The notes beneath the pieces were generated by a model. That model saw nothing but the letters and a program-made list of their open reading frames with translations. It was not told where the DNA came from and did no database searches. Made by a program: the position numbers and the translations under genes. 64,000 nucleotides of DNA from Paralcaligenes sp. KSB-10 (GTDB taxonomy: Bacteria > Pseudomonadota > Gammaproteobacteria > Burkholderiales > Burkholderiaceae_B): NCBI RefSeq assembly GCF_021266465.1, contig NZ_CP089848.1:3162001-3226000 (forward strand), given 5' to 3'. Positions 48,081 through 56,208 of this stretch are shown one piece after another (within the stretch, counting starts at the first letter, position 1; every line of letters starts with the position of its first letter).

Positions 48081-49667
48081 ATGTTCGACACTATTATCGC
48101 AGGCGGTGAAATCATTGACGGCACTGGAGCACCGAGTTTCGTGGCCGACATTGGTATTGCAGGAGACCGCATCATTGCACTGGGTGATTTGAAGCAAGCC
48201 AGCGCAGCCAACCGTATCGACGCAAGCGGATTAACCGTCACACCCGGCTTCATCGACATCCACACCCATTCCGATTTCACGCTACTTGCCGACGGACGTG
48301 CTGATAGCCAACTCTGCCAAGGCGTTACAACTGAAGTCATCGGACAATGTGGCTTTAGCTGTGCGCCGCTCGGCCGACACGCAGGCGGCAGTCAACTGTT
48401 CGGTTACGTCGACGCCGGTATTCCAATTAACTGGCGCTCTTTCGGAGAGTATCTCGAACAACTCGAAAAGGCGCGTCCTGCCGTCAATGTGGCGGCATTC
48501 GTTGGCCATGGTGCAATTCATAGCTCAGTTAAAGAAAATGATTCATCGCCTAGCACTGCTGACGAAATAAACGCCATGCAGCGGCTCACGGAAGAAGCCT
48601 TTGACGACGGAGCGTGGGGATTTTCGACGGGCCTCGAATATTGGCCAGGCATTGCGGCCTCGCTCGAAGAGATCACGACACTAACCACCGTCGCGGCCAA
48701 ACGCAATGGCCTGTACTCCACTCATGTGCGTAACCGTGATGTTTATTACGACCTGGGTTTTTCCGAAGCCATTGCAACGGCACGGCACACTAATGCCAAA
48801 CTCCAAATCTCGCACATACAACCCAAGTTTGGTGCGCCCGCCATGGCCATGCAGCACACGCTCGAAATGCTATATCGCGCAGAGCGCGAAGGCGTAGACG
48901 TTGCTTTCGATATTATCCCGCATGACTGGAACCATACAAGTACGGTGTCGGTACTGCCTATGTGGGCACGCGAAGGTGGTACAACTAAAACCCTCGAACG
49001 TCTTAAAGACCCGACTTTGCGCAAACGCATGAAGGAGAATCCAAACCACATGTGGCGCCTGGTTACAGCAGGACGCTGGAATGACATTGTATTGTTGCAT
49101 TCGGTATCGAATGCTGCCCTGATTGGTATGAATTTCTCGGACATCGCTCAACTGCGAGGCGTAGAACCATTTGATGCAGTGCTGGATCTACTAATGGAGG
49201 AAGGAGAGGGCTTGCCGCAAATGATGTGGACTTCTCACAGCTTTAACGATAATGACATTTGCATGTGTATGCGAGAAAACAAATGCATGGTGATGTCAGA
49301 TACGTTGGCCCTTTCGCAACGTGGCCCGCTAAAGGGGCTTATCGGATCGCTTAGCGGCTACGGATGGACGGCTCGCTTACTTGGCCACTATGCCCGCGAA
49401 CGTGGAATTATTTCATTAGTGGAAGCAGTCAATCGTATCACTGTTCGGCCCGCCGAACGGCTTGGGTTGGCCGATCGAGGGAGGCTTCGAGCGGGAGCAT
49501 TCGCTGACGTTACAGTCTTCAATCCGGAACTGGTGCACGATGAATCGACCGTGCGAGCGCCTCTCAATTCGCCCAAAGGTTTCGTTCACGTCATGGTTAA
49601 CGGGTGCTTTGCAGTGCGCGACGGAACGCGAAACGATGTGCAGTCTGGGCGTGTACTGCGTCATTAA
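48081..49667 (+). CDS. N-acyl-D-amino-acid deacylase family amidohydrolase
   Basis: 528 residues with a very good AAGGAGG ribosome site. D-aminoacylase-type amidohydrolase: metal ligands H61 and H63 (FIDIHTHSD), C90 (IGQCGFSC), GHGAIHSSV, YSTHVRNRD and the ISHIQPKFG segment. The family removes acyl groups from N-acyl (D-)amino compounds. Beside a taurine/sulfonate-type transporter and a MocR regulator, an N-acylated amino sulfonate would be a sensible substrate, but this is inference. It converges with the transporter operon. Confidence 0.9.
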   Translation: MFDTIIAGGEIIDGTGAPSFVADIGIAGDRIIALGDLKQASAANRIDASGLTVTPGFIDIHTHSDFTLLADGRADSQLCQGVTTEVIGQCGFSCAPLGRHAGGSQLFGYVDAGIPINWRSFGEYLEQLEKARPAVNVAAFVGHGAIHSSVKENDSSPSTADEINAMQRLTEEAFDDGAWGFSTGLEYWPGIAASLEEITTLTTVAAKRNGLYSTHVRNRDVYYDLGFSEAIATARHTNAKLQISHIQPKFGAPAMAMQHTLEMLYRAEREGVDVAFDIIPHDWNHTSTVSVLPMWAREGGTTKTLERLKDPTLRKRMKENPNHMWRLVTAGRWNDIVLLHSVSNAALIGMNFSDIAQLRGVEPFDAVLDLLMEEGEGLPQMMWTSHSFNDNDICMCMRENKCMVMSDTLALSQRGPLKGLIGSLSGYGWTARLLGHYARERGIISLVEAVNRITVRPAERLGLADRGRLRAGAFADVTVFNPELVHDESTVRAPLNSPKGFVHVMVNGCFAVRDGTRNDVQSGRVLRH

Positions 49668-49722
49668 TCTCAACACGACACCACGCAGATTAGGTCTGGA
49701 TGGATCGTCACTTACCGCTCGC

Positions 49723-49753
49723 CAACTGCCGGGTTGATACGCCCGGGCAGTTG
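49723..49753. terminator. Candidate bidirectional terminator hairpin
   Basis: CAACTGCCGGG pairs with CCCGGGCAGTTG (one bulge) in the gap between the convergent deacylase and transporter genes. There is no T-run on either side. Confidence 0.45.
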
Positions 49754-49794
49754 AGAAACCTCCAGCATCAGAGGAAATCGAGGCATGAAGAAAT

Positions 49795-50856
49795 TTACTG
49801 ACCCTTGCCACTACTAGCTAAATCAGCAAATGATTTCAGTTTCGGATTGTCGTTGACCAACTTTAAGTATTTATCGGTGATATACGTCTTGGGGTCCGGC
49901 AATGGCTCATCCGCACGCAAAGCGCCGACCTCTTTCGAAAAGGAAGCAATTGTGTTCATATTGGTATCAACGCGAGACGCTTGCGAGCCGCGCTTGAATA
50001 AAGCCAATTGTTGGGAAAGATCAAAAGTGGGGCGACGATCAAACTCTTTATTCATCGCCGCCTCCGAGATGGAGACACCACCCGTTGCGTAGTATTTTTT
50101 CATCAAGGCAAGAGCATCCTTCCGGTTGGCCTCCAACCAACGCTGGGCACGCAAATAGACAGCAAGGAAGGCCGCTACTCGTTGCGGATGGGCGTTACCC
50201 CACTCTGCCCGTACGACTACATTGCCAGGAATCAAAACACCGGCATCCTTACCCGAACAGAGCAGCTTAGCACCCGCTTTCTCTTCTACTGTGTACGTAT
50301 TGGGCGCCCATAGCGCACCAATTTCGACGCTACCTGAACTCATGGCAGATACAATCTGAGCTTGATCCATTGACCGTATGGTGACGTCACCCTTTTTCAG
50401 GCCAAACTTCTTTAGACAGTACCGAGCGGCCAGGTCTACCGTAGAGTTTCCGGTCAGATATATCGTCTTACCCTTGATTGACGCGGGATTTTTGATGTAA
50501 TTATCACTATTTGGACCATGCACGTAGAGTGCGTTGACGGCCGACTGATCTTCGGCGAGCGCGATCGTGTGAAGCCCGAACCGCACGGCACCGAGTACTG
50601 CAGGCACCGATCCAACTATGCCCACATCCCACGATCTGCTCGCTGCAATTTGCGGTGCGCCGGCAGGGAAGTTGGTAATTGTTACCTTCAGGCCGACATC
50701 CTTCCACCAACCTTTTTCTTCAGCCACTAAAAAGGGTAAGGTACTAAACAAGGCAGGCTGCGAGCCTATACGAACCTCTTGCAATTCTTTAGCTGAAACG
50801 CCCAAGGTTGTGAGCATTAGCAACACGGCCACAACCCAATTAATAATCTTATTCAT
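49795..50856 (-). CDS. Sulfonate/nitrate/taurine-type ABC transporter substrate-binding protein
   Basis: 353 residues. A signal peptide (residues ~1-22, ending GVSA) precedes an NMT1/SsuA-like domain: VRIGSQPALFSTLPFLVAEEKGWWKDVGLKV, DVGIVGSVPAV, VHGPNSDNYIKNPASIKGKTI. It is the periplasmic receptor of the transporter formed by the three genes upstream. SsuA/TauA relatives bind alkanesulfonates or taurine; the ligand here is unproven. Last gene of the leftward operon. Confidence 0.92.
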   Translation of the reverse strand: MNKIINWVVAVLLMLTTLGVSAKELQEVRIGSQPALFSTLPFLVAEEKGWWKDVGLKVTITNFPAGAPQIAASRSWDVGIVGSVPAVLGAVRFGLHTIALAEDQSAVNALYVHGPNSDNYIKNPASIKGKTIYLTGNSTVDLAARYCLKKFGLKKGDVTIRSMDQAQIVSAMSSGSVEIGALWAPNTYTVEEKAGAKLLCSGKDAGVLIPGNVVVRAEWGNAHPQRVAAFLAVYLRAQRWLEANRKDALALMKKYYATGGVSISEAAMNKEFDRRPTFDLSQQLALFKRGSQASRVDTNMNTIASFSKEVGALRADEPLPDPKTYITDKYLKLVNDNPKLKSFADLASSGKGQ

Positions 50857-50918
50857 ACCATTTCTCCTCGATTTATTTCAAAGACAACTGTAACGATAGA
50901 AACTCAACGCGTTGGGGA

Positions 50919-51716
50919 TTAATTAGCTACTGATTCGTTTTGCTCACGCAGCAACCGCCAGATCTGCGTTCGCAGATGCACAAATGACTCAAGATCCATT
51001 ACGTCTTCAATGCGTTCGTACTGTTGCCATCCTTCGGCATCACGAACTGGCTTAATATCGACTATTTCCTGAATTCTTCCTGGACGGCGGGTCATCACAA
51101 CCACACGGTCGGCCAGATAAACGGCCTCTTCGACGGCATGAGTGATAAACATCACGGTTCGCGGATTGACCCGCCCCACGCGCAGCAGTTCTTCCTGCAT
51201 CACCGTGCGAGTTTGAGCATCGAGCGCCCCAAAGGGTTCGTCCATTAAAAGTACGCTGGGATTGAGCACGTAGGCACGAGCAATTGCCACACGTTGCTGC
51301 ATGCCACCGGAAAGCTGATGGGGATAGGCAGATTCATAGCCGTCCAAACCCATAAGCCGTATATTGCATTGGATGCGCTCGTCTGCCTCGCTGCGAGCAA
51401 CACGCAGCGACCGAAGCCCGAACCGAATATTCTCCGAGACGGTCTTCCATGGAAATAGTGCGAACTGCTGGAACACCACTGCACGCTCCGGCCCCGGAGC
51501 TTTAACCTCCTTGCCACCCACTGCAACACTCCCCGTACTGGCGAACTCCAGCCCGGCAGCCATGCGCAAACACGTAGTTTTGCCACAGCCAGAGGGTCCG
51601 ACCACGGCGACAAACTCCTTTTCCTGCACAGAAAAAGTAATGTCATCGAGAGCCAGGAAATCTTTACCTTCCCGACGAAAGCTACGAGAGACATTAGAAA
51701 AGACAATATTGCTCAT
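50919..51716 (-). CDS. Sulfonate-type ABC transporter ATP-binding protein
   Basis: 265 residues. Walker A GPSGCGKTTCLR, Q-loop FQQFALFPW, signature LSGGMQQRVAIARA, Walker B VLLMDEPFGALD and the H-loop TH. SsuB/TauB class. ATG at 51716, 7 bp after the permease stop; a longer frame upstream lies inside the permease gene. It energises the two permeases encoded before it. Confidence 0.93.
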   Translation of the reverse strand: MSNIVFSNVSRSFRREGKDFLALDDITFSVQEKEFVAVVGPSGCGKTTCLRMAAGLEFASTGSVAVGGKEVKAPGPERAVVFQQFALFPWKTVSENIRFGLRSLRVARSEADERIQCNIRLMGLDGYESAYPHQLSGGMQQRVAIARAYVLNPSVLLMDEPFGALDAQTRTVMQEELLRVGRVNPRTVMFITHAVEEAVYLADRVVVMTRRPGRIQEIVDIKPVRDAEGWQQYERIEDVMDLESFVHLRTQIWRLLREQNESVAN

Positions 51717-51723
51717 AAATCCA

Positions 51724-52500
51724 TCAGCCTCGCTTATAATTAAGCCAACGCTCAACACCACCCAAACCAAAATCAATAAGCATCCCCACTACACCCGTAG
51801 CGATCATGCCCACCATCACAATCGGGGTGTCTAAGGCGGCTTGCGCGCGCACCATTAATAGGCCAATACCACTGTTAGACGCGATCAATTCGGCACCAAT
51901 CAACGATTGCCAGCCAGCCCCTGCACCAACTCGCAGGCCGGCGATGACAGATGGGAGCGCGGCGGGTAAAAGCACCTCATAGACAATGCGGACGCCTGAA
52001 GCACCGTAGACCTGTGCCGCCTCGATATACTTTTGTTCGACAAAGAGGGAGCCTCGATAAGCGTTAATGAGACATGGGGGAAAGGCTCCGGCAAAGATAA
52101 TCATGGTGGGGCCGCCAATTCCAGCTCCAAACCACAATGCCGCGAAGGGTACCCACGCAATAGGAGCAATAAACCGCAAGCTATCAAACAGGGGCGTCAC
52201 GATATTGTCCAGCCAACGATACCAGCCCATTAACAGACCCATCGGAACCCCGACAGCCGCGGCCAAGAAGAAGCCACTCATGAATCGTCCAATGCTGGCG
52301 GCCAGGTGGTCTTGCAGAGTTAAGTCAGAAAATGGAACCGTTACTAGTTTTAGTCCTTCGTCCAATACATCCCAAGGAAATGGCAAAAATTCACGTGGCG
52401 CCAGTTTGGCCCAAGCCGCAAAAACCCATATGCCGAAAAAAAGCAGCATTCCCGTTATTGGAAGCGCAATGGCCTGTGCTTTAGTAAGTCTGCCGTCCAT
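51724..52500 (-). CDS. Sulfonate-type ABC transporter permease 1
   Basis: 258 residues, six predicted membrane helices with the binding-protein-dependent transport EAA region (EAAQVYGASGVRIVYEVLLPAALPSVIAGLRVGAG). SsuC/TauC family. It lies 9 bp after the other permease gene, so the transporter has two different permease subunits; most Ssu systems have one. Confidence 0.9.
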   Translation of the reverse strand: MDGRLTKAQAIALPITGMLLFFGIWVFAAWAKLAPREFLPFPWDVLDEGLKLVTVPFSDLTLQDHLAASIGRFMSGFFLAAAVGVPMGLLMGWYRWLDNIVTPLFDSLRFIAPIAWVPFAALWFGAGIGGPTMIIFAGAFPPCLINAYRGSLFVEQKYIEAAQVYGASGVRIVYEVLLPAALPSVIAGLRVGAGAGWQSLIGAELIASNSGIGLLMVRAQAALDTPIVMVGMIATGVVGMLIDFGLGGVERWLNYKRG

Positions 52501-52509
52501 CGTAAAACC

Positions 52510-53292
52510 TCAGTTGTTTGTACGCCAGGGCATCGAAAGGTGCTCAACATAATCAAATGCTGCCGTGAGCACAAAGCCGACAATCGCTACGGTTACCATA
52601 CCCACCAGAATCATCGCAGGATAGATATCCAGACTGGCCTGGTAGAGAATTTTGCCTAATCCTAAGGGAGCACCGAGAAGCTCTGCGGCGACAAGAGCCG
52701 TAAGACAGACTTGTAGTGACAACCGCACTCCCGTGAAAATGGACGGTAATGCGCCCGGCACAATCACTTCTTTCACAAGAGGCCACCCGCGAATACCGAG
52801 CATTTGGCTGGCTTCGATTATGGTTAAGGGAATATTGCGCACGCCTGTAAAACTATTGATAACCGAAGGTACAAACGCAGCAAGCCATAAAATCATGATT
52901 TTCGCTGCATCACCCAGCCCGAGCCATACAATGGCTAGTGGGATCCAGGCTAATGCAGGAATGGGCCGAATTAGTAGAAAAACGGGGCCCACCAGCGCCT
53001 CGGCCTTTCTGCTCCAGCCAATCCATAGCCCTAATGGCACACCTAGAGCCGTCGCAGCAAGAAACCCCAGCAAGATAAGCTTTACACTTTGCAAAATATG
53101 CTGGAGCAAAAGCCCTCCGGCATAGCCTTCGCCCAGTGTTAGCTGACGCGCCGCTGCAATGAACTGTTCGGGCGTTGGGAAAAGTTGTGGGTTGATAAAG
53201 CCATACTTGGAGCCGAAATACCACGAACCAAGCACTGTCAACACGACAACAACACCCACTTGCGCCCGTAGAAACTTATCCCTGGCAATCAT
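52510..53292 (-). CDS. Sulfonate-type ABC transporter permease 2
   Basis: 260 residues from ATG at 53292. The EAA-type loop is EASQMLGIRGWPLVKEVIVPGALPSIFTGVRLSLQ. A TTG at 53319 would be in frame but overlaps the 23-codon leader frame. The ATG at 53292 begins only 5 nt after the leader stop and has no Shine-Dalgarno of its own, which points to translation re-initiating from the leader. Confidence 0.9.
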   Translation of the reverse strand: MIARDKFLRAQVGVVVVLTVLGSWYFGSKYGFINPQLFPTPEQFIAAARQLTLGEGYAGGLLLQHILQSVKLILLGFLAATALGVPLGLWIGWSRKAEALVGPVFLLIRPIPALAWIPLAIVWLGLGDAAKIMILWLAAFVPSVINSFTGVRNIPLTIIEASQMLGIRGWPLVKEVIVPGALPSIFTGVRLSLQVCLTALVAAELLGAPLGLGKILYQASLDIYPAMILVGMVTVAIVGFVLTAAFDYVEHLSMPWRTNN

Positions 53293-53297
53293 GGTTG

Positions 53298-53369
53298 TTA
53301 ACGGCAAATGCCGTGACAAGGTGGCGGAGCGTTAATGGCGGCACAGCCATTATTTACAATGACGTTCAT
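53298..53369 (-). CDS. 23-residue leader peptide of the transporter operon (Cys- and Pro-rich)
   Basis: A small frame with ATG at 53369 and GGAG 8 nt upstream, stop TAA at 53298-53300. The peptide has Cys at 9, 18 and 22, three consecutive Pro at 15-17, and ends PPPCHGICR. It lies between the R2 promoter/operator and permease 2, whose start is 5 nt after its stop. Such an arrangement fits a translated regulatory leader: Cys supply or thiol/metal binding at CHGIC, or stalling at PPP, would control translation of the permease. The function is inferred; the frame was too short to be found by usual gene calling. Confidence 0.65.
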   Translation of the reverse strand: MNVIVNNGCAAINAPPPCHGICR

Positions 53370-53397
53370 GATTTTGTCTCCATATTTTGCTTTTGGG

Positions 53398-53458
53398 AAA
53401 TGGTACGTGACTGTAGTTATTTCTCTTAATACCAGTTATGACCTATCCGTAAGACCAG
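53398..53458 (-). promoter_or_regulatory. 61-bp shared operator/promoter, copy R2
   Basis: Near copy of R1 (54 of 61 identical). On the minus strand TGGTATTAA is an extended -10-like box with a weak -35 (TTACGG) 16 bp upstream; it ends 29 bp before the leader peptide start. Confidence 0.7.
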
Positions 53459-53787
53459 GAATTTCCTGATTAGCGATAACAGCACTTGCCCGGCAGGCGC
53501 GCCTGGCACTGGCCTCTTTCTTCTGACAATACACGGACAATTGCGTGTATCGCGTTGCCGCACAGACATTGTCGATTTAACGGCTAGGTCGGCATTAACC
53601 CATTGATAAAAAAAGTAATTAAGCAACACAAGCGCCCCTTTATATGTATTAAAGGCCTTACTGCATAAGACAGTGATTTATTAACTTTCCTGTCCTGCGC
53701 TGTCACGGTTAGAAAACCTGCAAAGCCTTATTCTGCGTGTGTTAGCGGCAAACGCTAAACACAAAAATCTTGTAGAATGTCTGCTTT
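53459..53787. other. Intergenic region without gene
   Basis: This 329-bp stretch between R2 and tRNA-Thr has no supported reading frame. A candidate -10 TAGAAT lies at 53773-53778, 10 bp before the tRNA. A small hairpin (TTAGCG-GCAAA-CGCTAA) sits near 53742-53758. Confidence 0.5.
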
Positions 53788-53863
53788 GCCGGTTTAGCTC
53801 AGTTGGTAGAGCAGCGCACTTGTAATGCGAAGGTCGAGGGTTCAACTCCTTTAACCGGCACCA
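53788..53863 (+). tRNA. tRNA-Thr (anticodon UGU)
   Basis: 76 bases with encoded CCA. The 7-bp acceptor stem GCCGGTT / AACCGGC, D-arm TAGCTCAGTTGGTAGAG, anticodon TGT at 53821-53823 in loop CTTGTAA, and the T-loop GGTTCAACTCC are all seen. Confidence 0.95.
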
Positions 53864-53888
53864 GTATTCATGCGGCTCTCCGCGCCAA

Positions 53889-53922
53889 ATGGCCACCTCT
53901 AGGGGTGGTCATTTTGGTTTTT
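53889..53922 (+). terminator. Terminator after tRNA-Thr
   Basis: A 9-bp stem ATGGCCACC / GGTGGTCAT (one G-T pair) with a 6-nt loop, followed by TTTGGTTTTT. Confidence 0.75.
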
Positions 53923-53960
53923 GGGGTCATTATGCTCCACACTGTGCCTATCCTTGCAGC

Positions 53961-54866
53961 CTAAGAGCGAACGCAGATATCCTCTTTACGGCGTACAGTA
54001 TCTGAAATACAAGATACAAAAGCGCTCACCTCGTCGAGCACCGGAAAAAAAGATCGCAGTAAAGGCGCAAACGCCCCAACCAGTAGGCCATGGCCTACGT
54101 CTTCAAGGATAATGGTTTGCACCGGAACATGCGCGGCGCGTAGATCCGCGGCGAGACCTGCGGAATTTCTCTCCGGATCCACTACATCATCTGCGGCGCC
54201 GGTAATCAGCAGTGTGGGCGGTGCTGCAGCAGTAACGTGTCTTACGGGCTGCGAGTCCACAGGCGTATTCGGATAGAGAAAAGCGAGCTTTATGGACTCG
54301 GCCACAATGGGCAGGAAGTCGTAGGGGCCTGCGATACCTATCCAGCCGCGCAGCGCCGCCGGACTTGCATCGAGTTTTGCAAGCCAGCGTGGATCCAGCG
54401 CCACCATGGCTGCATTGTAGGCCCCCGCACTGTGGCCAGCTACAAAAACGTTGCCGACGTTACCCCCATATTCGCCTATGTGTTTCAGTGTCCACGATAC
54501 CGCTTGGGCTGTATCCTCAATGAAGACGGGATATGCTACCTCAGGAGACAGGCGGTAATCGGCCACTACGGCCATGATGCCTCGTGAAGCCAGCGCTTTA
54601 CCTACAAAGCCATACTGCCCACGCGACCCGCTGTTCCAGTTTCCCCCGTAGAGGAATACGACCACATTGGGCGCCGACTCCGATTGCGCAGGAATATAGA
54701 TATCAAGCTTTTGGCGCATTTCGTTGCCATAAGACAGGTTTTTCACCACCTTGCTTTTTACGTCAGCCCAAGCAAGCATGTTCACAAGCCTCAGCGGGGA
54801 AAACACGGCCAGTGCCGCCAACGACAGCAATACTATTATTGAGGCATAGATCACGGGACGAAGCAC
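53961..54866 (-). CDS. Alpha/beta hydrolase (carboxylesterase-like) with N-terminal membrane segment
   Basis: 301 residues from GTG at 54866, close to the tspO stop. An N-terminal hydrophobic segment (~1-25) leads to an esterase domain: VVFLYGGNWNSGSRGQ (oxyanion loop YGG where HGG is usual), nucleophile elbow GHSAGAYNA, Asp in TGAADDVVDP, and His in DVGHGLL. It may act on a membrane lipid or acyl ester. It is the last gene of the leftward nine-gene operon. Confidence 0.82.
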   Translation of the reverse strand: MLRPVIYASIIVLLSLAALAVFSPLRLVNMLAWADVKSKVVKNLSYGNEMRQKLDIYIPAQSESAPNVVVFLYGGNWNSGSRGQYGFVGKALASRGIMAVVADYRLSPEVAYPVFIEDTAQAVSWTLKHIGEYGGNVGNVFVAGHSAGAYNAAMVALDPRWLAKLDASPAALRGWIGIAGPYDFLPIVAESIKLAFLYPNTPVDSQPVRHVTAAAPPTLLITGAADDVVDPERNSAGLAADLRAAHVPVQTIILEDVGHGLLVGAFAPLLRSFFPVLDEVSAFVSCISDTVRRKEDICVRS

Positions 54867-54868
54867 CG

Positions 54869-55327
54869 TCAATTCAATAGCCAGAGAGAAAAATTGAGCA
54901 CCGAAGCAAAGGCCACCCATGCCAGATAGGGCAACATCAAATAGCCTGCCAGCCGGTCGCGACGCATAAAAAGCATAGTCACTATCGCGATCATGACGAG
55001 CAGGATACCGATATCGATCAGCGCCAGGCCGGAGCGGTGCAAGCCAAAGAAAATCCAGGACCATAGTCCGTTCAAAACTAGCTGTATTGCCCATAAAGCA
55101 AGAGCGCTGTCGATCCTCCCGACTCGTGTCCATATGCGCCAGGCGGCAACCGCCATCATCACATACAGAACGGTCCACACAGGCGCGAAAATCCAGTTCG
55201 GCGGGTTGAAAAATGGTTTGTTTAACGACGCATACCAAGGGCCTGGCAGGAACTGGCTTCCTATCAATGCCGTTGCCCCGGTCAAGGCAAGAAAAACGAC
55301 CAACGATTTGTATTGATGCATTGTCAT
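54869..55327 (-). CDS. tspO: TspO/MBR family protein
   Basis: 152 residues, five membrane helices. WYASLNKPFFNPPNWIFAPVWTVLYVMMAVAAW and the WSWIFFGLH segment are diagnostic. TspO proteins bind porphyrins and take part in oxidative or light-stress responses. In an operon with a photolyase and lipid-modifying genes nearby, a photo-oxidative stress role is likely. The start is ATG at 55327 or 55321. Confidence 0.93.
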   Translation of the reverse strand: MTMHQYKSLVVFLALTGATALIGSQFLPGPWYASLNKPFFNPPNWIFAPVWTVLYVMMAVAAWRIWTRVGRIDSALALWAIQLVLNGLWSWIFFGLHRSGLALIDIGILLVMIAIVTMLFMRRDRLAGYLMLPYLAWVAFASVLNFSLWLLN

Positions 55328-55399
55328 CTACCTGATTTGATTAATAGCTCTAAGCGCATGGCAGTGCCTTATCCGATACAACGAGAAGATCGCACGTCA

Positions 55400-56182
55400 T
55401 CACTGCTTCATCATCTGCCCCAGCGCAGTCAGCCGCAGACGATATGGCAACAGTTCAATTACCTTGAGCAGCCGTGTAAATCGTTTCGGAAAATGAATCT
55501 CAAACTGTCCCTTCTCGATACCATCGATTATCTGCCTGGCAGCCTCGTTCGCGGAAATCATGGCGGGCATAGGAAACTTGTTATTGGCGGTCAGCTTGGT
55601 TTTCACAAAACCGGGGTTCACCAAATAGACACCCAGGCCCTTTGGGTGCAGCTCTGCATAAAGCAGTTCCGCCAAGTTGATGAGTGCAGCCTTGGTCGGC
55701 CCGTACACGGTGGCATTGGGCAGCCCCAGGTAGCCAGCCACACTGGCGATCAACGCAATCGAACCATTGCCTCGAGCGATCAGGCCAGGCAGGATCACTT
55801 CAAGCCCGTAATAAACGCTGGAAAGATTGGTTTCAATTGTTCCTCGAACCTTGTCTGACTGCAGTTCCCATGGACGTATCTGCTCATACTGCGCGGCACA
55901 AAAAACGATCAGATCCAGCCCGCCCCACTCTTGAATCAATCGATCGTGCACGACCCTCCACGCGGCAGGATCCGTGACATCCATGGGCAGCACGCTGGCC
56001 AGCGCCGAGTTGGCGGCAACAGCGAGAAGCGCATCCTGCCTGCGCGCGCTCAGGGCGACGCGCGCTCCCTGCCGCAGCAGGTCGAGGGCAACTGCCGCGC
56101 CGATACCGCTGGAGGCACCAACCAGCCATACTCGTTTCCCCTGCCAGTGAGTCCAGCGAGGATTAAGCGCCTTCAGAAACAT
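55400..56182 (-). CDS. SDR family oxidoreductase
   Basis: 260 residues. LVGASSGIGAAVALDLLRQGARVAL cofactor motif, NLSS, catalytic IASVAGYLGLPNATVYGPTK with Ser, Tyr and Lys intact. The substrate is unknown; similar SDRs sit in CFA/DUF1365/FAD loci. It is separated by 26 bp from the DUF3833 gene. Confidence 0.88.
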   Translation of the reverse strand: MFLKALNPRWTHWQGKRVWLVGASSGIGAAVALDLLRQGARVALSARRQDALLAVAANSALASVLPMDVTDPAAWRVVHDRLIQEWGGLDLIVFCAAQYEQIRPWELQSDKVRGTIETNLSSVYYGLEVILPGLIARGNGSIALIASVAGYLGLPNATVYGPTKAALINLAELLYAELHPKGLGVYLVNPGFVKTKLTANNKFPMPAMISANEAARQIIDGIEKGQFEIHFPKRFTRLLKVIELLPYRLRLTALGQMMKQ

Positions 56183-56208
56183 GATAGCCTCGCTATGCCT
56201 GCAACCAA

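Noticed and set aside
46340-53458. R1/R2 as attachment sites or ends of a transposon
   Set aside because: No integrase or transposase between or beside them, they are direct repeats with 7 differences, and both sit at operon fronts with the same promoter-like words, so a shared operator explains them better.
53681-53896. 71-codon minus-strand frame
   Set aside because: It runs antisense through tRNA-Thr; such peptides are a familiar false call opposite tRNAs.
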